Source: Oscheius onirici (lineage: Eukaryota > Nematoda > Chromadorea > Rhabditida > Rhabditidae). Taken from it: DNA of 64,000 nt. The stretch's first letter is position 1. Each line of letters opens with the position of its first letter. A program made the translations under genes and the position numbers. Positions 11,476 to 20,252 of the stretch are shown one piece after another. Below the pieces are notes generated by a model. That model ran no database searches, was not told the origin of the DNA, and worked only from the letters and a program-made list of their open reading frames with translations. Location of the stretch: NCBI GenBank assembly GCA_932521025.1, contig OW051472.1, positions 9,734,001 through 9,798,000 on the forward strand, in the 5' to 3' direction.

Positions 11476-14400
11476 ATGACGGAAATTATGGATCCGCAGC
11501 AGCAGCTGCAGCAACCTGAAGTCAACATCGAGAACGTGAGTTCATTGCCTTCCTTATCGTGTGCGAGAGAGAAAGAGCTATTGACTCATACTGTGTCTGT
11601 GCTCCCTTCAAACGCAATACGTACCTCTTTTTCTTGGGGTTAGCCTCTCTTTCTCTCTCCTCATAATCCGAATCAGTTTCCCCTCCGTGACGACCTTGAA
11701 CGAGTCTGTTTTCCTTCCTCCCGCGAATCTACTGTGGAACAACTTGAATCTGCCTCAGGAATAGGGTTCTGTTTTCGGGCTATCGGCTAGCTTGGATCCT
11801 ATCAGACGGATACGTAAGAAAAAGCACAGGGCATATCAATGGGATTACTTACAATTTGGACTATTCTGACTAGAACTGCGTCTTTGTCAGGAAATATAAT
11901 AACTCTTTCGACTTGCAGTATACTGTCAACTACGCTCTTCCACTTTCGAACCATGACAACCACAATCTCATGGCCATTGCCGGCTTCTATGGCTTCCTCT
12001 TTGTGCTCGGAACCTGTGGAAATGCCGCCATCTTGGCCGTCGTGCATTATGTCAGGGTACGGTAACTTCTTCACACCTCTTTACAATACATATTTCAGAC
12101 AAACGACCACCGTTCGCGTCATAACACAACTCTCACTTATATTTGTGTTCTCTGTGTAGTCGACTTCCTGTCCATGTTGCCTCTTCCAATGACCATTCTG
12201 GACCAGATTCTCGGCTTCTGGATGTTCGGAACGGCAGCCTGCAAAATCTTCCGTCTTCTAGAACATATTGGCAAGATTTTCTCCACCTTCATTCTCGTAG
12301 CTTTCTCCATCGATCGCTACTGCGCCGTCTGTCATCCGTTGAAGGTGAACTTGTTCCTGAACAGGATAATCGACAAAATGTTCAGGTCAGAGACCAGCGC
12401 TGGGTGAAGCGCATCCTCGGTGCCATGTTCCTCTTCACATGCCTGATGCTGCTACCGATTCTGCTCTACGCCCACTCTAAGGAACTGATCATCTACGAGA
12501 AGATGGACACGGTTCACAAGAGTGTAACCAGAATGCATCTGTACAAATGTGTCGATGATTTGGGAGACAAGTTCTTCATCGCCTTCACTGTCTACTGCTT
12601 CGCCCTGGTGAGTTGTCACGGAATCGGAACTACGGTAGTTACTTAGAATGGGCCCTCTAATCACCTCAGGTGAAGAAAAACGAACGATGATGGGGATTGA
12701 ACCCTTGACCTCTTGCTTCGGTTTTGTGAGATTAGTTGGGGTTTTACGCCCGGAATTGAGGTACCACGGCGTTAAACCAGGAATATCAATTCCCCAGGAG
12801 AAAACGAGTTTTGTTCGATGAGCTGCGCTCAGAAACTCTAAAAGCGACAACATTTGCCAGGAACTTTATTAGTTTACCTTGACAATAAAATCACGAAAAA
12901 CAGGAAGGGAACTGAAAGGGAGACGCGCTAACAAAAAATATGATAAAAGATGAGCAATCTTATCAATCTGACAAGGGAAGCTTCCCAGCTCAAGGTGGCG
13001 TTTGAAGTTGAGTATAATGTCATTCGATAGCCCATGACAAGTAGTTTCCGGGGTATATTCTCAAATTTGCCAAACACCTTCCTAAACCGAGTTATGGACG
13101 ATTTAAACCGGTCACACACGTAGCCTGAAATACATATACGCCACCTTGACCTGACAGCTTCCCTTGTGAGAAATTTGACTTGCCGGGGTATATTCTCAAA
13201 TGGGGGAAGGAAGGTTTGGCGTGCGCCAGAAAATAGTGGTGACTACCGTAACCGATAAGAAATAGAGTGGAAATGGAATGGGCTAAACGGGAATACGGGG
13301 TCTTCTGTTCGTTACTCATTCGTTCTGAGGTCTTCTGTTCGTTACTCATTCGAAGAAAAGACGAGAGATTCTTTCCGAGGTATATCATTGTCCAACAATT
13401 TCCCTTTCAGGGCTTCCTCCTGCCAATGATCGCCCTGATCTTCTTCTATTACCGCATGCTGTACAAGCTCTATAAGCAGGCCAATCTCGTGCGAACTAGT
13501 CTTCTCGGAAAGGTTGACGGAAACATTCCCATTGGACATATTGCCGTCTACACGCTGGCCATCTGCATGTTCCATTTCATCTGCTGGACTCCCTACTGGG
13601 TCTCGGTCATGTACTCTCTCTACGTCGAGATCATTGACCCCTTCCATATGATGGAAACGCCGACCTTTAAGTTTATCTACTTCATGTACGGAGTCCACGC
13701 TCTTCCCTACATCAATTCCAGCTGCAACTTTATTCTTTACGGGCTTCTTAATCGACAGGTAGTGGAAAAAGTCGTCAATAATATAATGAGAATATAGCTT
13801 CACCATACTACGGGAAAGCATGGAAATAACCGTCAGTTCCGTTCCACAGGACCTCCGCAACTTCGTTTCACGGAATGCTCTGCCAATCACCGTGAGTTTT
13901 GATCAAAAACTGATCGAGCGTCGGTCGTGTTTAGTGGAAACCTCGTGAAATGATAGCTGTTCTCTATAAAAAGTACCAGTAGAGCAACAGGCCAGCCTGG
14001 CCTGGGCTAACAGGCTGCTGCGTAGCGTCGAGCGCCGTATCCTCCGCGAACTTTCGCAAAACCTCTTGCCACCGTGGCGCAGTGCCAATGCGCGCAACTT
14101 GCAACCAGAGCATCGCGGGTTCGAGTCCGCGCCAGCTTATTTTTCAATTCGCCGAGGCCACAAACAGACAGAGACGGCTCAACTTTAAAAGAATATATCA
14201 GACTTTTTTTCAGACTCTGCCGTCGCTGACAGCAACGGTCGCTCGCCTCCTTCGGGAGTCGAGTCGTCTCCAGCCATGCAGATGAAGGTTTCCATTGGAA
14301 ACAATGTATGTTCTTGCTTTCTTTGAAGTTATCATTGAATTTAAGTCTGTCTTTTCTGCTCAAGGCAGTCATCTTTCTACTGACGAAGCTATTGTCTAGA

Positions 14401-14498
14401 TTCCCCATCCTGTACCAGCATCCAAGTGTGGCCAAAACACCGCACGGGCTCAAGATCTCGATCCGTCGGGTCGCCAAAAAAAGAAATTTACTTGGTAA
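11476..14498 (+). CDS. Rhodopsin-class neuropeptide GPCR (somatostatin/allatostatin-C/opioid-like)
   Basis: Eight exons (11476-11535, 11919-12056, 12099-12344, 12386-12607, 13411-13758, 13837-13891, 14214-14305, 14400-14498) join in phase to 419 residues. TM1 carries GNAAIL with Asn55; Asp88 is the TM2 Asp. Cys114 and Cys203 can form the TM3-ECL2 disulphide. A DRY motif sits at 138-140 and CWTP at 280-283. TM7 reads N-F-I-L-Y (328-332), so the normal Pro of NPxxY is Phe. A basic, Ser-rich C-tail of about 80 residues ends FTW. The TM6/TM7 and extracellular signature most resembles somatostatin/allatostatin-C/opioid receptors, which couple plasma-membrane peptide binding to G proteins; the ligand is unknown. 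Intron 3 is only 41 nt, and intron 4 carries a foldback element and a tRNA-like remnant. The donor and acceptor for the sixth exon were chosen on phase. AATAAA lies at 14523. Confidence 0.85.
12688..12750 (-). repeat. tRNA-derived fragment in GPCR intron 4
   Basis: The minus strand carries GAGGTCAAGGGTTCAATCCC, a B-box region very like that of the fragment at 11216-11275. The 5' half is degenerate. Confidence 0.35.
12971..13167. mobile_element. Foldback element (about 197 bp) in GPCR intron 4
   Basis: Inverted ends ACAAGGGAAGCT / AGCTTCCCTTGT are followed by a second inverted block, AAGGTGGCGT / ACGCCACCTT. A 19-bp direct repeat (CCGGGGTATATTCTCAAAT) occurs once inside (near 13048) and once just outside (near 13183). 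No clear target duplication. Confidence 0.6.
13299..13352 (+). repeat. 24-bp tandem duplication
   Basis: The unit starting GGTCTTCTGTTCGTTACTC occurs at 13299-13322 and again exactly at 13329-13352, within GPCR intron 4. Confidence 0.85.
14068..14137 (+). repeat. tRNA-derived (SINE-like) element in GPCR intron 6
   Basis: An A-box-like GTGGCGCAGTGCC is followed by the B-box GGGTTCGAGTCC at tRNA-like spacing. The T arm pairs well, but the anticodon and acceptor stems are poor. It lies between two GPCR exons on the coding strand. Confidence 0.5.
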
Positions 14499-14821
14499 AA
14501 GTTCCTACTATATTTTCTTAATAATAAAGAGTCCAACTCAGCTGTTTTCCAAGAAGATTTTCTTGCACCTTTCTTCCAGCTTTCATATTGGCCGTTTCTG
14601 TGCATTTTACCTGACAAATTCAGAGGTGAACCTATAATTATGACGCACTCAAAAACAGAGAAGTTTCAAGTAGAGGACTCACTTGTTGAGTTTGTGCTTT
14701 GAAAAATTGGTACCAGGGGTTTTTAAACACGAGAAATCCAATGGAATCAAAATCAGAAGCACTAGACATACGCGTTAGGTCGAAAAGGAGGGGTGAACCT
14801 ATAATTATGACGCGCAGTGTA

Positions 14822-15265
14822 TTTAAAGCGAGTCTCCAGACCTTTTTTTCGAGTATGAGTTCTGATATAGAGCTTGTACAGAAAAAGTCGCTGATTACGG
14901 GTCTGTATTTTACCCGTTTTATTTTCGATTTTGACCGAGATATAGGCGCTCAAATCGCTCTCCCAGAAAAGTTATCATTTGCCGAGAAAGCTTCTCGGCA
15001 GTACTTACCCAATTAACTTTGGCAAGTTATGACTCGTTTTGACAAGTCAAATAGTGAGTTAGGTAGATGAATATTTAGTCGAACTTGGGACTACTGGGAG
15101 CATGTTGCTCCTTGTTTTCATAAAAAGCGACCTTTAAATTTAGTTGTGAAGAAGCATTTTTTGCCTCACAATTCAGCAGATATAAGCAGAAGGAACCACG
15201 GTAGAAAGTGAAGTTCATACCTCCTACAAAACCTTCAAATAAAAAGGTCTGGACACTCGCTTTAA
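14822..15265. mobile_element. About 445-bp inverted-repeat element, family TTAAAGCGAG
   Basis: The ends read TTTAAAGCGAGTCTCCAGAC on the left and GTCTGGACACTCGCTTTAA on the right. The interior has words (GAGATATAGGCGCTC, GACAAGTCAAATAG) shared with the element at 51599-52257. A 22-bp direct repeat (GGTGAACCTATAATTATGAC and two bases more) occurs at about 14622 and just outside its left end at about 14792. Confidence 0.75.
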
Positions 15266-15418
15266 GCGCCATGATGTCTTTAGTTGTTTGTGTGTCTCTC
15301 ATAGTCTACCGTGTATCTGCTACATCCAAAATGTAGACGGGAAAGTGCAAGGCTTCGCCTCTGTGTCTCTCTTTTAGCAGATACAATACTTTTCCACAAA
15401 ACATTATTTATTCTTCTT

Positions 15419-16008
15419 TTATTGCTTCAGGTCGATGGTCAGCTCATACTCACACTCTCTCGAACCCACACGGCATGTAGGCTCAAGGACTCTGGCGTAC
15501 GTCGCCCAAGTGCCATCCTTGTCCGTTTTACAGTTCGACTTGATCTTGACATAGTACTCGTAATAATTATCCCAGGCTCCATCTCCATACTGAATTCCGT
15601 GAATGCGGTTCTTTGCTAATCCGTTAGCTTTTGCCTTATGGAACACAATTTCGTCATCACTAAAAGTATCCTCTTCCATAATCCAGATCCGGAATCTGAA
15701 GGGCAGCGACTTGCCCTTCTTGTCTTTACAAATCAGCTTGTACTTCACGGCAACAAGGTCAAAATCCTCCCCATAGATCGAACCATCATTGGACGGGGTA
15801 TACAAGGAGTCTTCAGAGAAGTCATGGTCATCATCACCGTTAAAGAAAGCATCAGCCTTGACTTGAAGAAGGCAGAGTGAGGCGAAAAACTGGAAGAAGA
15901 AGGATAAATGAATTTGGAGAAACTCACAAGCCAAAACGACAATATTTTCGACAATGAAAGGAAAAGAAATGGCCGGACAGACAAAGCTATCTCATTCGTA
16001 TTCAGCAT
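15419..16008 (-). CDS. Secreted transthyretin-like family protein (divergent)
   Basis: Exon 1 (15928-16008) and exon 2 (15419-15889) join in phase 0 across a 38-nt GT-AG intron, giving 183 residues. The intron interrupts a hydrophobic leader that reads as a signal peptide, with likely cleavage after Val-Lys-Ala near residue 40. An alternative in-frame ATG is at 16032. The mature part begins with an acidic linker, then a beta-rich domain with V-K-Y-K-L-I-C, an I-W-I-M-E-E-D segment and later cysteines. This resembles the V-K-G-x-L-x-C ... L-x-E-x-D layout of nematode transthyretin-like proteins (PF01060). The match is partial, so another beta-sandwich secreted family remains possible. The minus-strand AATAAA at 15407-15412 is only 7 nt past the stop. 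Confidence 0.65.
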
Positions 16009-16403
16009 TACAATTTTATTTGGGGGAAACATATTTTGTGTCGTCTTTTTTAGTTCCGATAACGGCTCAAAAGTTTTCGGAGGTACAAGCCTAATTTCTA
16101 AAGAAGGACTCACCAGAAGGAAGACTACCATGTTTGGTGTAGATAGTCTGCCAACAGAGTCCTTTTTAAAGGGCCTTTTCAATAGAGACCGTGAGATCTT
16201 CGGATTTATCAAAACACGTCTGGGATGGGGACAATAGGGGATACGAGAACTGTACGGCTCAAAGAAACATCATGAAGAAAAAAACGAAGGGTCAGAAACT
16301 CAAAGTTTAACTGGTATTCTTATCTCTATATTTCTGGCCCTGTCTCACAAGAACTCAAAACAAATTCTATGCTAAGAAAATGGCTTTACTTCCGAGTATA
16401 CTT

Positions 16404-16682
16404 TGGCGTCGAGTCAAAAATCTCGACTCGATTCCGATTCGAGTCCGACTCGTGGACCATGTCGAGTCAAGTCCGACTCGGATTCGAATCCAAGTCGAGT
16501 CGAGTTGATTCGACTCGAAATTTTTCTGTTTCTATTTTTCCAAAAAGATTTCAGAAACTAGCGCGAAAATGTAAAACATACAGCCCGTTAGAATCTACGT
16601 TTACTTGGCTGGACTCGACTCGGATTCGAATCCGGAATCGAGTCGAGTCGACTCGTGGGGTGCCTCGAGTCGAGTCGCCCAA
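16404..16682. mobile_element. 279-bp hAT-like element filled with GAGTC/GACTC words
   Basis: Flanked by the exact 8-mer GTATACTT (16396-16403 and 16683-16690). The ends are inverted (TGGCG ... CGCCCA). Both halves are dominated by degenerate runs of CGAGT/ACTCG, so each half can fold on itself and on the other; the centre is AT-rich and unique. A similar word cluster occurs at 43672-43796. Confidence 0.78.
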
Positions 16683-16690
16683 GTATACTT

Positions 16691-17487
16691 TCAAGAGTTC
16701 ATCGATTCCTTCAAGTTTTTCTCGATTTTAGTAGTTTCAGAAATGTGGACAACTCCAGGACTTCTAGACTCTTCTTGATCAGAAAAGTTAGAGAGATTTG
16801 GATATTCGGCTATTGAGGGTCGTATCCGACAAATAAAAAAGTCCTGGAAGCTGCAGAGGATCGAGGAGACAGGCCTGTGTAGACCACCTTCCTGTACGGC
16901 ATTATCCGACATTGATTTTGCGATCGCTCCTTCATAGTCCGTCGTCCTACCCACCAGGGATGTTCTCGCAATTATCGCTCTGTGAGCTGGAGCTCCGTCT
17001 TTTTGAAGCGTCCATTGGCGATTACCGAAGTGCTTTTGAGCCCAGGGAAGTAATTCATGCTTTATAATACCCGAAAAATAAGCGCTGTTCACCTTTACTC
17101 AGTGTGGATCGTATCGAAGCTTGGCGCGTATCTTCTTGATATTGGCTCTGGTGACAACTGTTGCAGGTATTCCTCGCCCAAAACGATCGGCATTTGTTTC
17201 CAGCTCATTGATACGCCGAATAGAAGTAGGTATGAGCTTTCTTGATACTTTAGGACGCCTAGCAATTTCACACGCCTGAAGGAGTTCGCGATGTAACTGG
17301 ATGATAGATCCTCGATGTGCTGATGTCTTCGTAATTTTAAAAAAGTAACATGCTAGGCTTTAATTTTATACAAAAATATGTGAAAAACTAAATACATCAA
17401 AGAAAATGTAGAAATGCTTTGAGAAAAACTCAAAAAATGCAAAAATTGCGCCCCACCTGCTGTTACCGTAATTTCTGGCCGCCCTGT
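16691..17487 (-). mobile_element. Decayed mariner/Tc1-like transposon with transposase fragments
   Basis: Read on the minus strand, a first fragment (about 17110-17310) encodes a helix-turn-helix-like piece with RANIKKIRAKLR, typical of the bipartite DNA-binding region of nematode Tc1/mariner transposases. After an in-frame stop and a large deletion, a second fragment (16740-17092) encodes W-T-L-Q-K-D-G-A-P-A-H-R-A, the conserved block containing the second catalytic Asp of the DDE/D enzyme. The right end (17463-17487) reads like a mariner terminal repeat, GGCCGCCCTGTA, ending in TA. The left terminal repeat was not found. It cannot encode an active transposase. Confidence 0.75.
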
Positions 17488-17488
17488 A

Positions 17489-18285
17489 GTCTGTTCGAAA
17501 AATAAATAGCATTATGTCTCGACAGTTCCCCCTGACTTGAACTTGAACTACTATCATGTTCTCCATCTACCTTGAAAACAATGATTTAGGAGTTTTGTAC
17601 TGTCTTTTTTTCAATATTACTCTCGACCCGGGTTTGAAGCAACAAAAAAGAAAATGGACATCATAATAGTGTTCTGCACCCTCGGAAACCCTAGAAACCT
17701 AAAAACAAAACTTTTTTGTCGGCGTTCAAGTTCACATCCTCAATGACCTCTCTCCACAAGGTTCTCGGTCCAAACTCGTCCAGCTTTCAGTCTCGCATTC
17801 CAAATTTTAAAAAAAGGGTAATAGTTCGGCAGGCGGCCCCCCTTCGTTCAAATTTTTGGCGGGAACGTTCTAAATAACCATTTGGTCGCGTTTTTTTATC
17901 ATTTTCCACTGATTTCTTCACTTTCTAGCTGTGTTTATCGAACTTTATCAAAAAGAACCCCCGGGATATATAAATAGGCTTGGAAATAGAGGAAAGAGCA
18001 ACGGTGGCCAATATTTATGCCATACGAGCCGTTCAGCTAAATTCCCGAAGTTATCTTCTGATTTACAGCCATCCTAGGGGTAAATTGTGACGCTCAGTTC
18101 GATAAACACAGCTAGAAAGTGAAAACATGAGTGGAAAATGATAAAAAAAACGCGAAAAATGGTCATTTGGAACGCCAAAAATTTGAACGAAGGGGGCCGC
18201 CTGCCGAAATATTACCAAAAAAAAAAAGTTCTATGGATAAAAGCGTAGGCTAGTTCAAAAATTGATCTCTATTTTTTGAACAGAC
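17489..18285. mobile_element. 797-bp TA-flanked inverted-repeat element with a nested MITE
   Basis: The ends GTCTGTTCGAAAAAT and ATTTTTTGAACAGAC are imperfect inverted repeats flanked by TA, and match the ends of the elements at 8151-8380 and 28958-29171. Inside lie a copy of the GTTCACATCCTCAATGACC repeat (about 17731-17795) and a complete nested element (17817-18216). Confidence 0.65.
17817..18216. mobile_element. 400-bp MITE with nested palindromic core
   Basis: The ends GGTAATAGTTCGGCAGGC / GCCTGCCGAAATATTACC enclose long inverted arms. Closer to the centre a second inverted pair carries the core TAGCTGTGTTTATCGAAC. The same architecture recurs at 20038-20244, 30671-31031 and 61071-61385. 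Confidence 0.82.
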
Positions 18286-18611
18286 TATTACTATACGAAA
18301 ATGTCTCTCGACACTGAAACAATGGAACTTTCTACTCATGCAAGTGTACACAGTAAAGCGCGAAAAAGCCGCACCTCAAACAAACAGGCCCCGGACATGA
18401 CTTCTCTGCGGCTTTTCGCGCTCCACTTGACGTCTTGAAAAAGGCACTTTCAAGCGAACTTTCTTGTTTGCCTCTTCTTTTTTAACGGCATGTTCTCAAA
18501 ATAGTTGAACTCTGTGAGCAGTCCTAATCCTCAAACAGTTTGTTTTGTCAATTTTGTCATTCAACCGTTTGTGTGTAGTATAAGAAAATAGCTCTCAACC
18601 CCTGTAACAAG
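18286..18611. other. Short intergenic stretch
   Basis: No gene seen. A minus-strand AATAAA (18612-18621 region) at its right edge serves the gene that follows. Confidence 0.5.
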
Positions 18612-18635
18612 TGCCTTTATTAAACTGGTGCAGTT

Positions 18636-20012
18636 TCACTTCTTGGTTTCGACCTTCTTTGCGGCACTCTTGATGACACTCTTCTTGCCACTGTTGTGAC
18701 TCGTCGGAGGAGGGTCCATGTCCCCACCGCGAAGAATACTGTCCATCTTTGAGCCCTTCTTCGATCCCTGCTGACTCTTTTTGATTTGACTGGCTGGTCG
18801 GACGAGACTCTCCATTTTGGAGCTGCCTCTCTTCTTCGGACTATTCGTTTTGGCTTTCTTCGAGCCATCGTTGTGTAGAGGCAGCAAAGTCCCTTTGAAA
18901 TTGTTCACGACCGCCTTTCCATTGAACGGAGCCTTCGAATGTGGGGAAGTGAACGGTAGTCTTCGGGCCAGAAAATCTTGCAGTCCTTGAAACTGCGAAT
19001 CGTGTGCAACGAGATGAGAGAGTCGCTCCATTCCGAAAAGAACTGGACTTCGAAATCTTCGGGCTGAGGCTCCTCGAGCCAGTCGTCAATGGTGTCAGCA
19101 TCCAGACCCTGGGTTGCTTCCGTAAAGATTTCGTTCTCCTTCAGAGGAGTAATAAATTTGTGATGATGAATGAAGTCAGCATTGCGCATGATACGGATAG
19201 TCTCTCCTGGCTGATGAAGGAGCCAGGTTTCCGTGGATCCTGCCTCGTGAGGATTGTGGCAAATCTGGAAGCAGAGTATACTATTAGGTTGCCAAATAAA
19301 TATTTTCCTCGGGGTCATAACTTCTACCAGGAAATAGCAAATTGACTGTTTTTTTCTTTTTCTCAAAAAATCAAAATGAGGTGGGGTACATGGTCGAACT
19401 TTGGGAATTAAAATCGTTTATTTCAAAACATACGGAGCTGATATTTTACAGTGGTGATATTTAGCCCAGTAGAATGCTACAGTGAAAAAAACAAAAAGAT
19501 TTACTCTCGGCGGACTCGAACCTTGGTCGCTCCAGCATGAATTTTCCAAACCCACTGCGCCATCCTGATATTTTTAGTTTAGACATGATCCGAAAGTCGG
19601 AAATCGTTTTTCAAAAAATCAAAATTCTCGTCTCATTGAGCTGAGTTTCCCACTAGTTGGCAACTTTTTGGTAGAATTCGACCCTGAAGAGTTATGCGCA
19701 AAATGATGTTTTTGTCAAAACTTGAACCGTTAGACGGTAAGCTATCCAGGTCTCTCATATAGCCAATTAATTCGGCCAAGGGTAGACCTACATTTTGGAA
19801 AAAAGAACATTCAATTTGCTTTTTCCTGGGAGAAGTTATGATCCCGAGGAAAATACTCATTTCGCAACCTAATATAATCAGACTCACCTCAAAAACCTCA
19901 TGTTCTCCATCGGTTCCGCTGTCACCCCAGCTCGTCTCACTTTCGAATCCTCCAAACAGATGTGCCTTGTCCGGATCAATAAAAACCCCAAAATAACGAA
20001 TTTCAATTTCAA
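18636..20012 (-). CDS. Unidentified gene, at least two exons, C-terminal frame uncertain
   Basis: Exon 19888-20012 (acceptor GTTGCAG, donor GTGAGT) joins in phase to an exon starting at 19264 (acceptor CTTCCAG). The joined sequence runs about 41 plus 119 residues and is soluble and acidic, with His-His-His and a DTIDDWLEEP segment. In this frame it stops at 18905. A second frame, open from about 19031 to a TGA at 18636, encodes a Lys/Ser/Gly-rich basic tail and ends only about 15 nt before the AATAAA. A 56-nt intron with donor GAA|GTCCAG and acceptor TTCGCAG would join the frames; its donor is weak. A third frame is also open over part of the overlap. Upstream exons lie beyond a MITE at 20038 and were not found. 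I recognise no family. Confidence 0.55.
19504..19570 (-). repeat. tRNA-derived element (Met-like anticodon) in intron
   Basis: The minus strand reads A-box TGGCGCAGTGGG, a CAT triplet at the anticodon position and B-box GGTTCGAGTCC at normal spacing. The acceptor stem does not pair, so a pseudogene or SINE head is more likely than a working tRNA. Confidence 0.5.
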
Positions 20013-20037
20013 CTGCAACATATACAAAGCGATCTTT

Positions 20038-20244
20038 GGTAATACTATAGCAGGCACCCCCTCCATTCAAATATTTTGGCGCGCAAGCCATAACTTGCCT
20101 AAATTCGGGTTTTTCACCATTTACCAGTATTATTTCGTGTTCTAGCTGCTTTTATCGAACTCAGCATCAAAAACTACCCTTAGGGCGAGTGTGTAATCGA
20201 ATAAAAATATTTGAAGGGAGGGGGGTGCCTGCTATAGTATTACC
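20038..20244. mobile_element. 207-bp MITE, nested-palindrome family, 8-bp target duplication
   Basis: The ends GGTAATACTATAGCAGGC / GCCTGCTATAGTATTACC are flanked by the exact 8-mer CGATCTTT (20030-20037 and 20245-20252). The interior keeps the family core TTTATCGAACTCAGC. It lies just upstream of an exon acceptor and is probably intronic. Confidence 0.88.
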
Positions 20245-20252
20245 CGATCTTT

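Noticed and set aside
13759-13797. GPCR ending at the stop at 13797 without further exons
   Set aside because: A donor lies at the end of the TM7 exon (CAG|GTAGTG), and three downstream exons join in phase to a natural Ser-rich C-tail with a stop and nearby AATAAA; the short form could still exist as an isoform.
13342-13890. 182-codon minus-strand open frame
   Set aside because: It is antisense to the GPCR exon encoding TM5-TM7; its openness follows from the codon use of the real gene.
15311-15619. 102-codon plus-strand frame
   Set aside because: Antisense to the transthyretin-like gene.
19504-19570. Functional tRNA-Met
   Set aside because: A- and B-boxes and a CAT triplet are present, but acceptor and anticodon stems do not pair.
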